From NCBI GenBank assembly GCA_965242575.1, contig OZ251461.1, positions 2,976,001 through 3,040,000 on the forward strand: a stretch of 64,000 bases of DNA, read 5' to 3'. The notes beneath the pieces are model-generated. The model was not told the origin of the DNA, did no database searches, and was given only the letters and a program-made list of their open reading frames with translations. Below, in pieces: positions 8,506 through 18,001 of this stretch. A program made the translations under genes and the position numbers. The first letter of the stretch is position 1; each line of letters begins with the position of its first letter. The DNA is from JANQOH01 sp965242575 (GTDB taxonomy: Bacteria; Pseudomonadota; Alphaproteobacteria; UBA7887).

Positions 8506-9584
8506 CGGTCGGCCTCGCCGGCGAGGCGGCGGACCAGCGCCACCAGGCGTTCGGTGGCGTCGGGGCGGCCGAACGCGCGCGAGGCGGCCGCGGCGCGCTC
8601 CAGGGCGCCGGGGTCGTCGAGCAGGCGCTCCACCCGGTCGCGAAAACCCTCCGCGTCGAGTCCGCGCTCCGGCGCCAGCCACGCCCCGCCGGCGGCCTCC
8701 ACCGCCCGCGCGTTGGCGGTCTGGTGGTCATCGGTGGCGTGGGGGTAGGGAACGAGGATCGCCGGGCGGCCGACGGTCGTGAGTTCGGCGACGGTCGACG
8801 CGCCGGCGCGGGCGATGGCCAGATGCGCGCCCGCCGCCAGTTCGGCCACGTCCGGGAAGAACGTCCGCACGCGCGCCTCGATCCCGGCCTCGGCGTAGAT
8901 GCGGCGCGCGGCGTCCGCATCCTCTTCGCGGCATTGCTGGTCGACCCGAATTCGCCGGCGCAGCCGCTCCGGCAGCAGCGCCAGCGCGCGCGGCGCCGTC
9001 CGCCCCAAACTGGTCGCGCCCTGGCTGCCGCCCACCGCGAGCAGGCGGATCGGGGCGCCGCCGGCGGGCGCGGCGTAGGGCCGGGCGCGCGCCGCCAGGA
9101 ACGCCTCGCGCACCGGAACGCCGGTGTGCTCCCCGCCCGGCACCGCGCCGGGGAACCCGGTGGCCACCGCGGCGGCGAGCCGCGCCAGCAGCCGGTTGGC
9201 GCGCCCCAGCACCGCGTTGGCTTCGTGGATCGCGACCGGAACGCGCAGGCTCGAGGCGGCGGCGACGGGCGGGATCGACGCGTAGCCGCCGAAGCCTATC
9301 GCCAGCGCCGGCGCAAGGCGCCGGAACAACCGCCGCGCCTGCGCGAAGCCGGCGGCGAGCGCCGCGCCGCCGCGCAGGGCGCCCAGCGGGCCGCGCCCGG
9401 AGACCTCTCCGGCGGACACGGCGTAGCGCGCGACGCCGCCGGAATCGCCGTCGAAGGCGACGCCGCGGCGGTCGGTGACGAACACCGGTTCGAGCCCGGC
9501 CGCCCGCAGCCCGCCGGCCAGCGCCAGCGCGGGGAACACGTGGCCGCCGGTGCCGCCGGCGGCGATCGCCACCGGGCCGGTCAC
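8502..9584 (-). CDS. murG: UDP-GlcNAc:undecaprenyl-PP-MurNAc-pentapeptide transferase MurG
   Basis: MurG is the peripheral membrane glycosyltransferase that turns lipid I into lipid II. The 360-residue product has the glycine-rich donor loop AAGGTGGHVFPALALA near the N-terminus, HEANAVLGRANRLL, the GGSQGATSL loop that starts the C-terminal domain, and the UDP-GlcNAc-binding region ending in AIARAGASTVAELTTVGRPAILVPYPHA. The start is GTG at 9584, coupled by a GTGA overlap to ftsW. Confidence 0.96.
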   Translation of the reverse strand: MTGPVAIAAGGTGGHVFPALALAGGLRAAGLEPVFVTDRRGVAFDGDSGGVARYAVSAGEVSGRGPLGALRGGAALAAGFAQARRLFRRLAPALAIGFGGYASIPPVAAASSLRVPVAIHEANAVLGRANRLLARLAAAVATGFPGAVPGGEHTGVPVREAFLAARARPYAAPAGGAPIRLLAVGGSQGATSLGRTAPRALALLPERLRRRIRVDQQCREEDADAARRIYAEAGIEARVRTFFPDVAELAAGAHLAIARAGASTVAELTTVGRPAILVPYPHATDDHQTANARAVEAAGGAWLAPERGLDAEGFRDRVERLLDDPGALERAAAASRAFGRPDATERLVALVRRLAGEADR

Positions 9585-10684
9585 GACTCCGCCCCCTCGC
9601 GCGGCCGCCAGCGCGTCAGCGCCAGGATCATCCCCGCCGCGACCGCCATGGCGAGCAGGGACGAGCCGCCGTAGGAAACGAACGGCAAGGTCAACCCCTT
9701 GGTCGGCGCGAGGCGGAGCGTGACCGCCATGTTGACCAGCGCCTGCAAGCCGAAATGGGCGACCAGGCCGGCGCCGGCCAGAAGGACGAAACGGTCGGCG
9801 TCGGCCGCCAGCCGCGCGAGGCCGCGGACGACGACGAAGGCGAAAACGCCGACGAGCAGCAGGCAGGCCAGCAGGCCGAACTCCTCGCCGGCGACGGCGA
9901 ACACGAAATCCGCATGCGCGTCGGGCAGGTTTTCCTTGACCACGCCTTCCGCCGGGCCGCGCCCGAGCAGGCCGCCGCTGGAGAACGCGCGCAGCGACAG
10001 GTCGATCTGGTAGCTGTCGCCGACCGAGGGGTCCAGGAACCGGTCGATCCGGCTTTGCACGTGCGGAAAGGCCATGTAGGCCGCGGCGAAGACGGCCGCG
10101 CCGGACGCCAGCAGGCCGCCCACCCAGGCCAGCGAGAGCCCGGCGACGAAGTATTGCGCGAACCACACCGCGGTCACGGTCGCCGCCATGCCGATGTCGG
10201 GCTGGAGGGCCAGCGCGGCGAGCGGGAGGACCAGCAGCGCCGCCGCCAGCGCGTCGCGGCGCGCGGCGAGCAGCATCGCGGTGACGACGACGAAGCCGGG
10301 CTTGAGGATCTCCGACGGCTGGAGCGAGAACCCGCCGAACGCCAGCCAGCGCCGAGCGCCCTTGACCTCGACGCCGGAGAAACTCGCCAGGGCGGCGAGC
10401 GACAGGCCGGCGACGAACAACGCCGCCCCGAGGCGGGCGACGCCCGTCGGCGCGAGGAGCGACACCGCCGCCATGACGAGGACGGCCGGCGGAATCAGCG
10501 CCAGCTGCCGGTGCGCGAAATGCAGCGGGGCGTAGTTCAGGCGTTCGGCGACCGCGGGACTCGCGGCGAAGGCCATGACCGCCCCGACGGCGACGAGGAC
10601 CAGCAGGGAGGCCAGCAGCCACCGGTCGACGGTGAGCCACCACCGCCCGACCAGGCTGCCATCGACCCGCGCCGCCGCGTTCAC
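9581..10684 (-). CDS. ftsW: SEDS glycosyltransferase FtsW
   Basis: FtsW is the septal peptidoglycan polymerase that works with FtsI. The 367-residue protein is strongly hydrophobic with about ten membrane segments. Typical SEDS stretches are present: ARRWLAFGGFSLQPSE in the middle, the extracellular DSYQIDLSLRAFSSGGLLGRG loop region and the C-terminal LPFVSYGGSSLLAMA. The start is GTG at 10684, sharing a 4-bp overlap with murD. Its position next to murG and in the same operon as ftsI identifies it as the division SEDS protein rather than RodA. Confidence 0.95.
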   Translation of the reverse strand: MNAAARVDGSLVGRWWLTVDRWLLASLLVLVAVGAVMAFAASPAVAERLNYAPLHFAHRQLALIPPAVLVMAAVSLLAPTGVARLGAALFVAGLSLAALASFSGVEVKGARRWLAFGGFSLQPSEILKPGFVVVTAMLLAARRDALAAALLVLPLAALALQPDIGMAATVTAVWFAQYFVAGLSLAWVGGLLASGAAVFAAAYMAFPHVQSRIDRFLDPSVGDSYQIDLSLRAFSSGGLLGRGPAEGVVKENLPDAHADFVFAVAGEEFGLLACLLLVGVFAFVVVRGLARLAADADRFVLLAGAGLVAHFGLQALVNMAVTLRLAPTKGLTLPFVSYGGSSLLAMAVAAGMILALTRWRPREGAES

Positions 10685-12075
10685 GGCCCGCCCTCCGCGA
10701 GGGCTTCGACCAGGGCCCGGAAGCGGTCGCCGCGCGCCTCGAAGTCGCGAAACTGGTCGTGCGACGCGCAGGCGGGGGACAGGAGGACCACCGCCCCCTC
10801 GCCGCCATCGGCGGCGGCGCCGCGCGACGCCAGGGCGACGGCGCGGTCGAGCGTGCCGCACGTGGCGGTCTCCACTCCCGGCGCCAGCGATTCGGCGAGG
10901 GAGTCCGCCGCCTCGCCGATGAGGTAGGCGCGCCGCACGCGGCCCAGCCACGGCGCCAGGGGCCGCATGTCGGCGTCCTTGGCGCGCCCGCCGGCGATCC
11001 AGTGGACCGCGTCGAAACAGGCGAGCGCGCGGGCGGCGGCGGCCGGATTGGTCGCCTTGCTGTCGTTGACGTAGCGGACGCCGGAGATCGCCGCGACCGG
11101 CTCGAGGCGGTGGGGAAGTCCGCGGAAGCCCGCGAACCCGGGCGCCAGTTCCGCCGCCTCCAGGCCGAGCGCGCGGCACACGGCGTAAGCCAGCGCGGCG
11201 TTCTGCCGGTTGTGGGCTCCGGCCAGCGCCGGATTCCGGTCCAGATCCGCGACCGGGCGGGGCGGCCCGTCGAGTCCGTCCAGCAGGCGCCCGTCGGCGA
11301 CCCCGACCCCGCCCGCCACCGCCCCGCATCCGGACACCGCGACGGTCCGCGCCCGCCCGGCGCCGGCGACTTCGTCCAGTATCGCCGCGGAAATCCGGTC
11401 GTCGCGGGCGGCGACCGCGGCGCAGGCGGCGGTCTGGCCGGCGAATATCCGCTTCTTCGCCGCGACGTAGGCGTCCATCCCGCCATGGCGGTCGAGATGG
11501 TCGGGGCTGACGTTGAGCAGGCCCGCCACGTCGAACGCCGGGTTCGCCGCGAGCGCGAGCTGGAACGACGACATTTCGAGCACGTAAATCCCGTCCGCGC
11601 CGAGCGGCTCCAGCGCCAGCGCGGCCGTGCCGATGTTGCCGCCGATCCGGACCGCCCGGCCGGCGGCGGCCAGAAGGTGCCCCGTGAGCGCGGTCGCCGT
11701 CGATTTGCCGTTGGTGCCGGTGACGCCGACGACGCGCGGGGCGGCGGACGCGCCCCTGCGCCGGCGCACCGCGCGGAGGAACAGGTCGGTCTCGCCCATG
11801 ACGGCGACGCCGGCCCGGCGCGCGGCCGCCGGGACGCGGTGGTCGAGCGGCACGCCCGGGCTCAACACCAGCGCGTCGGCGCCGGCGATGGCCTCCTGCG
11901 TCGTCTCCGCCGCGCGCGCGCCCAGCGCCGCCGCGGCCGCGCGGCGGTCCGCACGGTCGTCGCCGGCGAGGACGTCGGCGCCGCCGGCGGCCAGCGCCTC
12001 GACCGCGGCGAGGCCGGAGCGGCCGAGTCCGAAGACGGCGACCGTCCGGTTGCGGTATTCGGCGACGGGGATCAC
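10681..12075 (-). CDS. murD: UDP-N-acetylmuramoylalanine--D-glutamate ligase
   Basis: MurD adds D-Glu to UDP-MurNAc-L-Ala. The 464-residue product has the N-terminal Rossmann motif AVFGLGRSGLAAVEAL, the P-loop GVTGTNGKSTATALTGH and the central motif NVSPDHLDRHGGMDAYVAAK with its carbamylated-lysine region, followed by YVNDSKATNPAA in the third domain. ATG at 12075 follows the mraY stop by 4 bp. Length is typical. Confidence 0.95.
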   Translation of the reverse strand: MIPVAEYRNRTVAVFGLGRSGLAAVEALAAGGADVLAGDDRADRRAAAAALGARAAETTQEAIAGADALVLSPGVPLDHRVPAAARRAGVAVMGETDLFLRAVRRRRGASAAPRVVGVTGTNGKSTATALTGHLLAAAGRAVRIGGNIGTAALALEPLGADGIYVLEMSSFQLALAANPAFDVAGLLNVSPDHLDRHGGMDAYVAAKKRIFAGQTAACAAVAARDDRISAAILDEVAGAGRARTVAVSGCGAVAGGVGVADGRLLDGLDGPPRPVADLDRNPALAGAHNRQNAALAYAVCRALGLEAAELAPGFAGFRGLPHRLEPVAAISGVRYVNDSKATNPAAAARALACFDAVHWIAGGRAKDADMRPLAPWLGRVRRAYLIGEAADSLAESLAPGVETATCGTLDRAVALASRGAAADGGEGAVVLLSPACASHDQFRDFEARGDRFRALVEALAEGGP

Positions 12076-12079
12076 CGCC

Positions 12080-13168
12080 TCACCGCAGTTTCAGGGTCGC
12101 CAGCCCGGCGAGGGCCAGAATCGTGGCGACGATCCAGAAGCGGATGACGATGGTCGGCTCCTGCCATCCCTTCTGCTCGAAGTGGTGGTGCAGCGGGGCC
12201 ATCAGGAAGACCCGGCGGCCGGTCAGTTTGAACGACGCCACCTGGGCGATGACCGAAACCGCCTCGAGGACGAACAGGCCGCCGACGATGGCCAGCACCA
12301 GTTCGTGCTTGGTGATGACGCTCACCGCGCCCAGCGCCCCGCCGGTCGCCAGGCTGCCGGTGTCCCCCATGAACACCTTGGCGGGCGGCGCGTTGAACCA
12401 GAGGAATCCGAGGCTCGCGCCGACCAGCGCGCCGCAGAACACGGCGAGCTCCCCCGTCCGGGGCACGGCGTGGATTTGCAGGTATTCGGCGAAGATCGCG
12501 TTGCCGACGAGGTAGGAGATGAAGCCGAAGCACCCGGCGGCGATCATGATCGGCATGATCGCCAGGCCGTCCAGGCCGTCGGTGAGGTTCACCGCGTTGG
12601 ACGCGCCGACGACCACCAGCATCGCGAAGGGGAGGAAGAACCACCCCAGCTGTATCAACAGCGACTTGAAGAACGGCACCGCGAGGGCGCCGGACATTTC
12701 CGGCGGCAGCAGCGCCGATATCCACCACACGGCGGCGGCGGCGATAACGCCCTGCGCCGCCAGTTTCAGGCGGCCCGGCAGCCCGCGGTGGTGGCGGCGC
12801 GTGACCTTGAGGTAATCGTCGACGAAACCCACCGCGCCGAAACCGACCGTCACCAGCAGGACCGCCCAGACGAAGCCGTTGCGGAGGTCGGCCCACAACA
12901 GCGTGCCCAGGGCGAGGGCGAACAGTATGAGGACGCCCCCCATGGTCGGCGTTCCCCGTTTCGTCTCCAGGTGCCCCGCCGGGCCGTCGTCGCGGATCGG
13001 CTGGCCCTCCGCCTGCCTCCGCGCGAGCCAGCGGATGACCGCCGGCCCGACGACGAAACTCACGGCGAGGGCGGTGATCACCGCGGCGCCGCCGCGAAAG
13101 GTCAGGTAGCGCACCAGATTGAACGGCGCGAAGCCGTCGGCGAGGGGAACGAGGAGGTTATAGAGCAT
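12080..13168 (-). CDS. mraY: Phospho-N-acetylmuramoyl-pentapeptide transferase MraY
   Basis: MraY is the integral membrane enzyme that transfers phospho-MurNAc-pentapeptide to undecaprenyl phosphate, giving lipid I. The 362-residue protein has about ten membrane segments and all diagnostic motifs: KRGTPTMGGVLIL, the catalytic VGFVDDYLKV, NAVNLTDGLDGLAIMP and the C-terminal PLHHHFEQKGWQEPTIVIR. ATG at 13168 overlaps the end of murF by 11 bp. Confidence 0.97.
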   Translation of the reverse strand: MLYNLLVPLADGFAPFNLVRYLTFRGGAAVITALAVSFVVGPAVIRWLARRQAEGQPIRDDGPAGHLETKRGTPTMGGVLILFALALGTLLWADLRNGFVWAVLLVTVGFGAVGFVDDYLKVTRRHHRGLPGRLKLAAQGVIAAAAVWWISALLPPEMSGALAVPFFKSLLIQLGWFFLPFAMLVVVGASNAVNLTDGLDGLAIMPIMIAAGCFGFISYLVGNAIFAEYLQIHAVPRTGELAVFCGALVGASLGFLWFNAPPAKVFMGDTGSLATGGALGAVSVITKHELVLAIVGGLFVLEAVSVIAQVASFKLTGRRVFLMAPLHHHFEQKGWQEPTIVIRFWIVATILALAGLATLKLR

Positions 13169-14564
13169 TCGCCCCCTCCTCCCCGGCCGCGCCGGACGAT
13201 TCCAGGGCGGCGACGATCCCGTGCATCGCCGATCCGTGCGACCCCTTCACCAGCACCGCGTCGCCGGGCCGCAGCGCGGCGCGCAGCCGCGGCGCGAGGG
13301 CGGCGGCGTTCTCCGCATGCCCGCCGCGCAGCGCCTCCGGCAGGGCGGCGTGCATCGCCGCCATCAGGGGGCCGGCGGTGAACACCAGATCGACGCCGGC
13401 GCGCGCCGCCTCGCCGGCCAGCGCGCGGTGCAGCGGCTCTCCGGCGGCGCCCAGCTCCAGCATGTCGCCCAGCGCCGCGACGCGGCGCCCGGGGGCCGGG
13501 ACGAGGGCGAGCAATGCGAACGCCGCCTTCATGGAGGCGGGGCTGGCGTTGTAGGCGTCGTCGATGACCTCGACCGCGCCGCCCGCCAGCGCGACCGGAA
13601 AGCGCCGCCCGCGCCCCGGCAGGGGGGGCATCGCCTCCAGCCGCGCCGCGCCGGCGGCCGCGTCGCCGCCGAGGGCGCGGACCGCGGCGAGCGCCGCGAG
13701 GCTGTTATGCGCCCAGTGGCGCCCGGCGATGCCCAGCGCGTAGGAAAATTCCGCGCCGCCCGCCGCCGCGCGGATCCGGCTTCCCTCCGGCCCGGAGTCG
13801 CATGCGACGAGCCGCGCGCAGCTGCCGGCGGCCGCGCCGAAACCGAGGATGCGCGAGACGCCCTGCGCGCGGGCGGCGGCGGCCAGCCGGTCGAAGCAGG
13901 GGTCGTCGCGGTTGAGCACCGCGGCGGCGCCCTCCGCCGCGCCCTCGAATATTTCGGCCTTCGCCGCAGCCACGGCCTCGAGGTCGGGGAAGAACTCCAT
14001 ATGCGCGGGGGCGATGGCGGTGACGACGGCGACGTGCGGGCGGGCGATCGCGCTCAGCGCGCGGATCTCGCCGGGCCGGTTCATGCCCATTTCGAGCACC
14101 GCGAAATCGCGCGACGGGTGGAGCCGGGCCAGCGACAGGGGCAGGCCGATATGGTTGTTGAGGTTCCCCTCGCTGGCGTGCGCGCGGCCCATCGCCCCCA
14201 GGGCCCGGGCGCACATCGCCTTGACGCCCGTCTTGCCGACGCTGCCGGTGACCGCCACCACGCGGGCGGCGGCCCGGTCGCGTCCGGCGCGGCCCAGCGC
14301 GGTAAGCGCGGCGAGCGTGTCGCCGACGCGGACATGCGGCCCGGACCCCGGCGCCCGCCGCGAGACCAGCGCCCCGGCGGCGCCCCTTGCCATCGCCTCG
14401 TCGACGTGGTCGTGGCCGTCGAAATTCGGGCCGCGCAGCGCGACGAACAGGTCACCCGGCGCGACCGTCCGGCTGTCGATCGACACGCCCGACGCCGCGA
14501 AAGGCGCGCTCGCCTCGCCTCCGGTCGCCCGGGCGACGTCGCCGCCGGTCCACAGCGCGCTCAC
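13158..14564 (-). CDS. murF: UDP-MurNAc-tripeptide--D-alanyl-D-alanine ligase
   Basis: MurF joins the D-Ala-D-Ala made by Ddl to the UDP-MurNAc tripeptide. The 468-residue protein starts SALWTGGDVARATGG, carries an N-terminal substrate domain with GVSIDSRTVAPGDLFVAL, the P-loop VVAVTGSVGKTGVKAM (one residue unlike the usual GKTTTK) and VVTAIAPAHMEFF. The C-terminal domain holds EVIDDAYNASPASMKAA. The start is GTG at 14564, overlapping the murE stop by 4 bp. Confidence 0.95.
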   Translation of the reverse strand: MSALWTGGDVARATGGEASAPFAASGVSIDSRTVAPGDLFVALRGPNFDGHDHVDEAMARGAAGALVSRRAPGSGPHVRVGDTLAALTALGRAGRDRAAARVVAVTGSVGKTGVKAMCARALGAMGRAHASEGNLNNHIGLPLSLARLHPSRDFAVLEMGMNRPGEIRALSAIARPHVAVVTAIAPAHMEFFPDLEAVAAAKAEIFEGAAEGAAAVLNRDDPCFDRLAAAARAQGVSRILGFGAAAGSCARLVACDSGPEGSRIRAAAGGAEFSYALGIAGRHWAHNSLAALAAVRALGGDAAAGAARLEAMPPLPGRGRRFPVALAGGAVEVIDDAYNASPASMKAAFALLALVPAPGRRVAALGDMLELGAAGEPLHRALAGEAARAGVDLVFTAGPLMAAMHAALPEALRGGHAENAAALAPRLRAALRPGDAVLVKGSHGSAMHGIVAALESSGAAGEEGANAL

Positions 14565-16030
14565 GGCGCGCCTCCGAGCATCTCCCGCGCGACCGCCGCG
14601 TCGTCGAACGGCAGAATCGACTCGCCGACGATCTGCCCGGTCTCGTGGCCCTTGCCGGCGATCAGGAGGACGTCGCCGGCGTCGAGGCCGCGCATGGCGG
14701 CGGCGATGGCGGCGCGGCGGTCGGCGATGTCCTCCGCATCGGGGCAGCCGGCGCGGACGGCGGCGCGAATGGCGGCGGGGTCCTCGCCGCGCGGGTTGTC
14801 GTCGGTGACCACGGTCCGGTCGGCGAGGCGCGCCGCGACCGCGCCCATCTCCCGGCGTTTGCCGCGGTCGCGGTCGCCGCCGCAGCCGAACACCGCGACG
14901 AGCCGCCGCGCCGCATGGGGACGCAGCGCCAGAAGGGCGGCCCGCAGCGCGTCGGGCGTATGCGCGTAATCGACATAGACCGCGGGGTCCCCGGCGCCGA
15001 TGCGCTGGAGCCGCCCCGGCGGCGATTCGATCCCGCGCGCCGCCGCCGCCGCGGCGGCCGGACCGGCCCCGCACCCCACCGCGAGGGCGATGGCGCCGAG
15101 AAGGTTCACGACCTGGAACGCGCCGACCGGCGGGTCCTCCAGAACGAAGGGCGCGCCGTGGATGTCGACATCGGCGGCGTCCGGGCGCATGGCGCGCAAG
15201 CGCACATCGCCGCCGCGTCCATAGGTCGCGATCCTGTGGCCCCTGCCGCGGCAGGCGCGGAGCAGCTCCGGGAGGCGAGGCGTATCGGCGCACAGCGCCG
15301 CCAGCCCGCCGGCCGGCAGCAGTTCCGAGAACAGGCGCAGTTTCGCGGCGAAATACGCCTCTTCGGAGCCGTGGTAATCGAGGTGGTCGCGCCCGAAACC
15401 GGTAAAGGCCGCCGCCGCCAGCTCCACCCCGTCGATGCGGTGCTGCGCGAGTCCGTGGCTCGACGCCTCGATGGCCAGGCGGTCGACCCCGGCCTCGGCC
15501 AGATCGGCCAGCGCGCGGTGCAGGTCGGCCGGGTCCGGCGTGGTCAGCGCGGCGCCGGCGGGGGCGCGCAGGCGCCGGCCGCGGGGCGCGGCGAGGCCGA
15601 GCGTGCCCAGGCTCGCCGCGGAATGGCCCAGCTTCTCCCAGATCCGCCGCAGGAACCATGCGACGGAGGTCTTGCCGTTGGTGCCCGTCACGGCGACCGT
15701 CACGCGCGGCTGCGCGGCGAAGAACCGGGCGGCGATGCGCGCGTAGCGCCGGCGCGGGTTGTCGGACGCGACGAAGGCCAACCCGGCGGCGCGCGCGGCG
15801 GGGCGGGCGGACGGGCGGGCGAGCGCCGCGCGGGCGCCGCGGGCGGCCGCATCGGCGATGAACCGCGCGCCGTCCAGCCGCGCGCCCGGCAGCGCGGCGA
15901 ACAGGTAGCCGGGGGCGACCGCGCGGCTGTCGGCGGTCAGCCCCGAAATTTCAACGTCGCGGCGCGCCCCGGCGGCCATGCGCTCCGCCCCCAGCAGGTC
16001 AGAAAGACGCAAGACGGAGGCCGCCGCCAT
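14561..16030 (-). CDS. murE: UDP-MurNAc-L-Ala-D-Glu--meso-diaminopimelate ligase
   Basis: MurE adds the third stem-peptide residue. The 489-residue product has GLTADSRAVAPGYLFAAL in the N-domain, the P-loop VTVAVTGTNGKTSVAWFL and VDYAHTPDALRAAL in the C-domain. The specificity motif DNPR (in VTDDNPRGEDP) marks use of meso-diaminopimelate, as in Gram-negative bacteria. ATG at 16030 overlaps ftsI by 32 bp. A TTG at 16012 would also retain the conserved LRLSDLL start and shorten the overlap. Confidence 0.95.
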   Translation of the reverse strand: MAAASVLRLSDLLGAERMAAGARRDVEISGLTADSRAVAPGYLFAALPGARLDGARFIADAAARGARAALARPSARPAARAAGLAFVASDNPRRRYARIAARFFAAQPRVTVAVTGTNGKTSVAWFLRRIWEKLGHSAASLGTLGLAAPRGRRLRAPAGAALTTPDPADLHRALADLAEAGVDRLAIEASSHGLAQHRIDGVELAAAAFTGFGRDHLDYHGSEEAYFAAKLRLFSELLPAGGLAALCADTPRLPELLRACRGRGHRIATYGRGGDVRLRAMRPDAADVDIHGAPFVLEDPPVGAFQVVNLLGAIALAVGCGAGPAAAAAAARGIESPPGRLQRIGAGDPAVYVDYAHTPDALRAALLALRPHAARRLVAVFGCGGDRDRGKRREMGAVAARLADRTVVTDDNPRGEDPAAIRAAVRAGCPDAEDIADRRAAIAAAMRGLDAGDVLLIAGKGHETGQIVGESILPFDDAAVAREMLGGAP

Positions 16031-17696
16031 CCGGCGCCGCGTCGAACGGCTGCTCCGGCAGGAAATCGGGGTGGACGGGCGCGAATTGCGGAGCGACGCC
16101 GGCCATGGGGCCGAGCCGCTGGACGATCCGCCCGACGGCCGGGGCCGCGGTCCACCCGCCGGTGGCGTAGTCCTGGGTCTCCGGGATTCCCTTCGGTTCG
16201 TCGATCACCGCCAACACCACGAAACGCGGCGCGTCGGCCGGGAACACGGCGACGAACGACGAGACGAGCCGGTCGCCATCGTAGCGCCCATCCGTCAATT
16301 TTTCGGCGGTGCCCGTCTTGCCGCCGACGCGGTAGCCCTCGGCGTCGGCCTCGCCGCCGCTGCCCTGCGTCACCGCGGCGCGCAGCAGCAACCGCATTTG
16401 TCGCGAAACCTCCGGCGCGACGACGCGGCGGCCTTCCGGCGGGGCGCCGCGGCGGGCCAGCACGCTCGGCGCGCGCCAGACGCCGCCATTGACCAGCGCG
16501 GCGACCGCCGCCGCGACGTGCAGGGGGCTCACGGCGACGCCGTGCCCGAACGCGATGGTGGCGACGTTGACGTCGCGCCACCGCGCCGGGACCAGCGGCG
16601 CGCCCGCCTCCGGCAGGTCGATGGGCAACGGCGCCAACAGGCCGAGCCGGCCGAGGAATTCGCGCTGCGCGTCGGCGCCCATCGCGAGCGCCATCCGCGC
16701 GGAGCCGATGTTGGAGGAGTGGATGAGTATCTCGGGTATCGAGAGCCAGCGGTTCTCGGCGTGGAAGTCGCGGATGGTGAACCCGGCGATGCGCAGCGGC
16801 CGGGAGGCGTCGTAGCCGTCCGCCAGCGTCACGGTCCCGGATTCGAGGGCCATCGCCACGGTGAACGCCTTGAACGTCGAACCCATCTCGAAGATTCCGA
16901 GCGTCGCCATGTTGAAACGCCCGGCGGCGTCCGCGGCCCCGCCGCGGTTGGGGTCGAACGCCGGCAGGCTCGCCATGGCCAGCACCTCGGCGCTGTCGGC
17001 GTCGAGGACCACCCCCGCGGCGCCCTTCGCCGAGAAGCGCTCCACCGCGCGGGCCAGCTCCTCGTGGACGACGTGCTGGAAGCGGAGATCGAGGCCGAGC
17101 GCGAGCGGCGACCCGGTGTCGGTCCGCAGGCGCCGGTCGAACTGCGCCTCGGCTCCGGCGAGGCCGCGATTGTCGACGCCGGCGAAGCCCACGACATGCG
17201 CCGCGAGCTCCGACGCCGGGTAGATCCGGCGCTCGGCGGGCAGGAAGGCGAGGCCGGGTTCGCCCAGCCTGTTGACGGCGTGCGCCTGCCGCGGCGTCAG
17301 CGACCGGCGGATCCAGACGAAACTCCGCCCGCTCTCCAGTTTGCGCGCGGCGGCGCCGGGATCGAGGTCGGGGAGCGCCGCCGCGAGGCGCAGCGCCGTG
17401 CCCTGGGCGTCGACCACCCGGCGCGCATCGGCGTAGAGCGCGTGCGAAGGGACGGTCGCGGCGAGGAGCGCGCCGTTCCGGTCGACGATGTCGGCGCGCT
17501 GCGGTCCGGCCGCGACCGCCGCGCCGCCATAGGGCGCCGGGTCCGACACCGGGCGGAAGAGGCTCACCTCCACCAGCCGCAGCGCTATGCAGCCGAAGCC
17601 GACGGCGAACAGGACGGCGCCGGCGACGAGGCGCGCGCGCATCCGCTCGAGCGAACCCCGGCCCGCGTCCTCTCGCCGGACTCCCAACGGCGTCAC
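15999..17696 (-). CDS. ftsI: Septal peptidoglycan transpeptidase FtsI (PBP3)
   Basis: FtsI is the class B penicillin-binding protein that crosslinks septal peptidoglycan. The 565-residue protein has one membrane segment near residues 23-40, the PBP dimerisation region with RADIVDRNGALLA, and the serine transpeptidase motifs in order: STFK (SxxK), SSN (SxN) and GGKTGTAEK (KTG). The start is GTG at 17696, coupled by a GTGA overlap to ftsL. The C-terminus overlaps murE by 32 bp. Confidence 0.96.
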   Translation of the reverse strand: MTPLGVRREDAGRGSLERMRARLVAGAVLFAVGFGCIALRLVEVSLFRPVSDPAPYGGAAVAAGPQRADIVDRNGALLAATVPSHALYADARRVVDAQGTALRLAAALPDLDPGAAARKLESGRSFVWIRRSLTPRQAHAVNRLGEPGLAFLPAERRIYPASELAAHVVGFAGVDNRGLAGAEAQFDRRLRTDTGSPLALGLDLRFQHVVHEELARAVERFSAKGAAGVVLDADSAEVLAMASLPAFDPNRGGAADAAGRFNMATLGIFEMGSTFKAFTVAMALESGTVTLADGYDASRPLRIAGFTIRDFHAENRWLSIPEILIHSSNIGSARMALAMGADAQREFLGRLGLLAPLPIDLPEAGAPLVPARWRDVNVATIAFGHGVAVSPLHVAAAVAALVNGGVWRAPSVLARRGAPPEGRRVVAPEVSRQMRLLLRAAVTQGSGGEADAEGYRVGGKTGTAEKLTDGRYDGDRLVSSFVAVFPADAPRFVVLAVIDEPKGIPETQDYATGGWTAAPAVGRIVQRLGPMAGVAPQFAPVHPDFLPEQPFDAAPDGGGLRLASF

Positions 17697-18001
17697 GGCC
17701 CGCCCTCCTCCTCCGGGTCGGCGGGCGGCCTCTTCGGCAGGCGGGCGAGCGGGACCATGGCGCGCGCGCCCAGCGGCGCCAGTTCGAGATGGCGCGCTAC
17801 GGCCCGGGCCAGGCGCCGGGGCGCATTCAGATACGCCCATTCGGCGGCGAGCACCCGGGTCGCCTGCTCCTCCCGCGCCAGTTCGCGGGCGAGCGCCAGC
17901 GCCTCGTCCTCCAGGACGGCGACGCGATGCTTGAGGTGGTAGAGGCCGGCGGCGGACGCGGCGAGCAGAAGCAGGACGGCGGCGGTGGCGCGCCGGCTCA
18001 T
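17693..18001 (-). CDS. ftsL: Cell division protein FtsL
   Basis: FtsL is a small bitopic protein that forms a coiled-coil complex with FtsB and FtsQ and helps activate FtsWI. The 102-residue product has a short basic N-terminus, a membrane segment at about residues 7-22, then a helical heptad-like region (HRVAVLEDEALALAREL) and a Pro-rich tail. The sequence is not diagnostic by itself. Assignment rests on size, topology and its place between rsmH and ftsI, with 4-bp overlaps on both sides. The longer frame upstream is a shadow of rsmH. Confidence 0.88.
   Translation of the reverse strand: MSRRATAAVLLLLAASAAGLYHLKHRVAVLEDEALALARELAREEQATRVLAAEWAYLNAPRRLARAVARHLELAPLGARAMVPLARLPKRPPADPEEEGGP

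Noticed and set aside
8502..11486. A 994-codon frame ending as murG, suggesting a murD/ftsW/murG fusion
   Set aside because: Only the last 360 codons match MurG; the upstream part is an out-of-frame reading of ftsW and murD, and a GTG start coupled to the ftsW stop is present.
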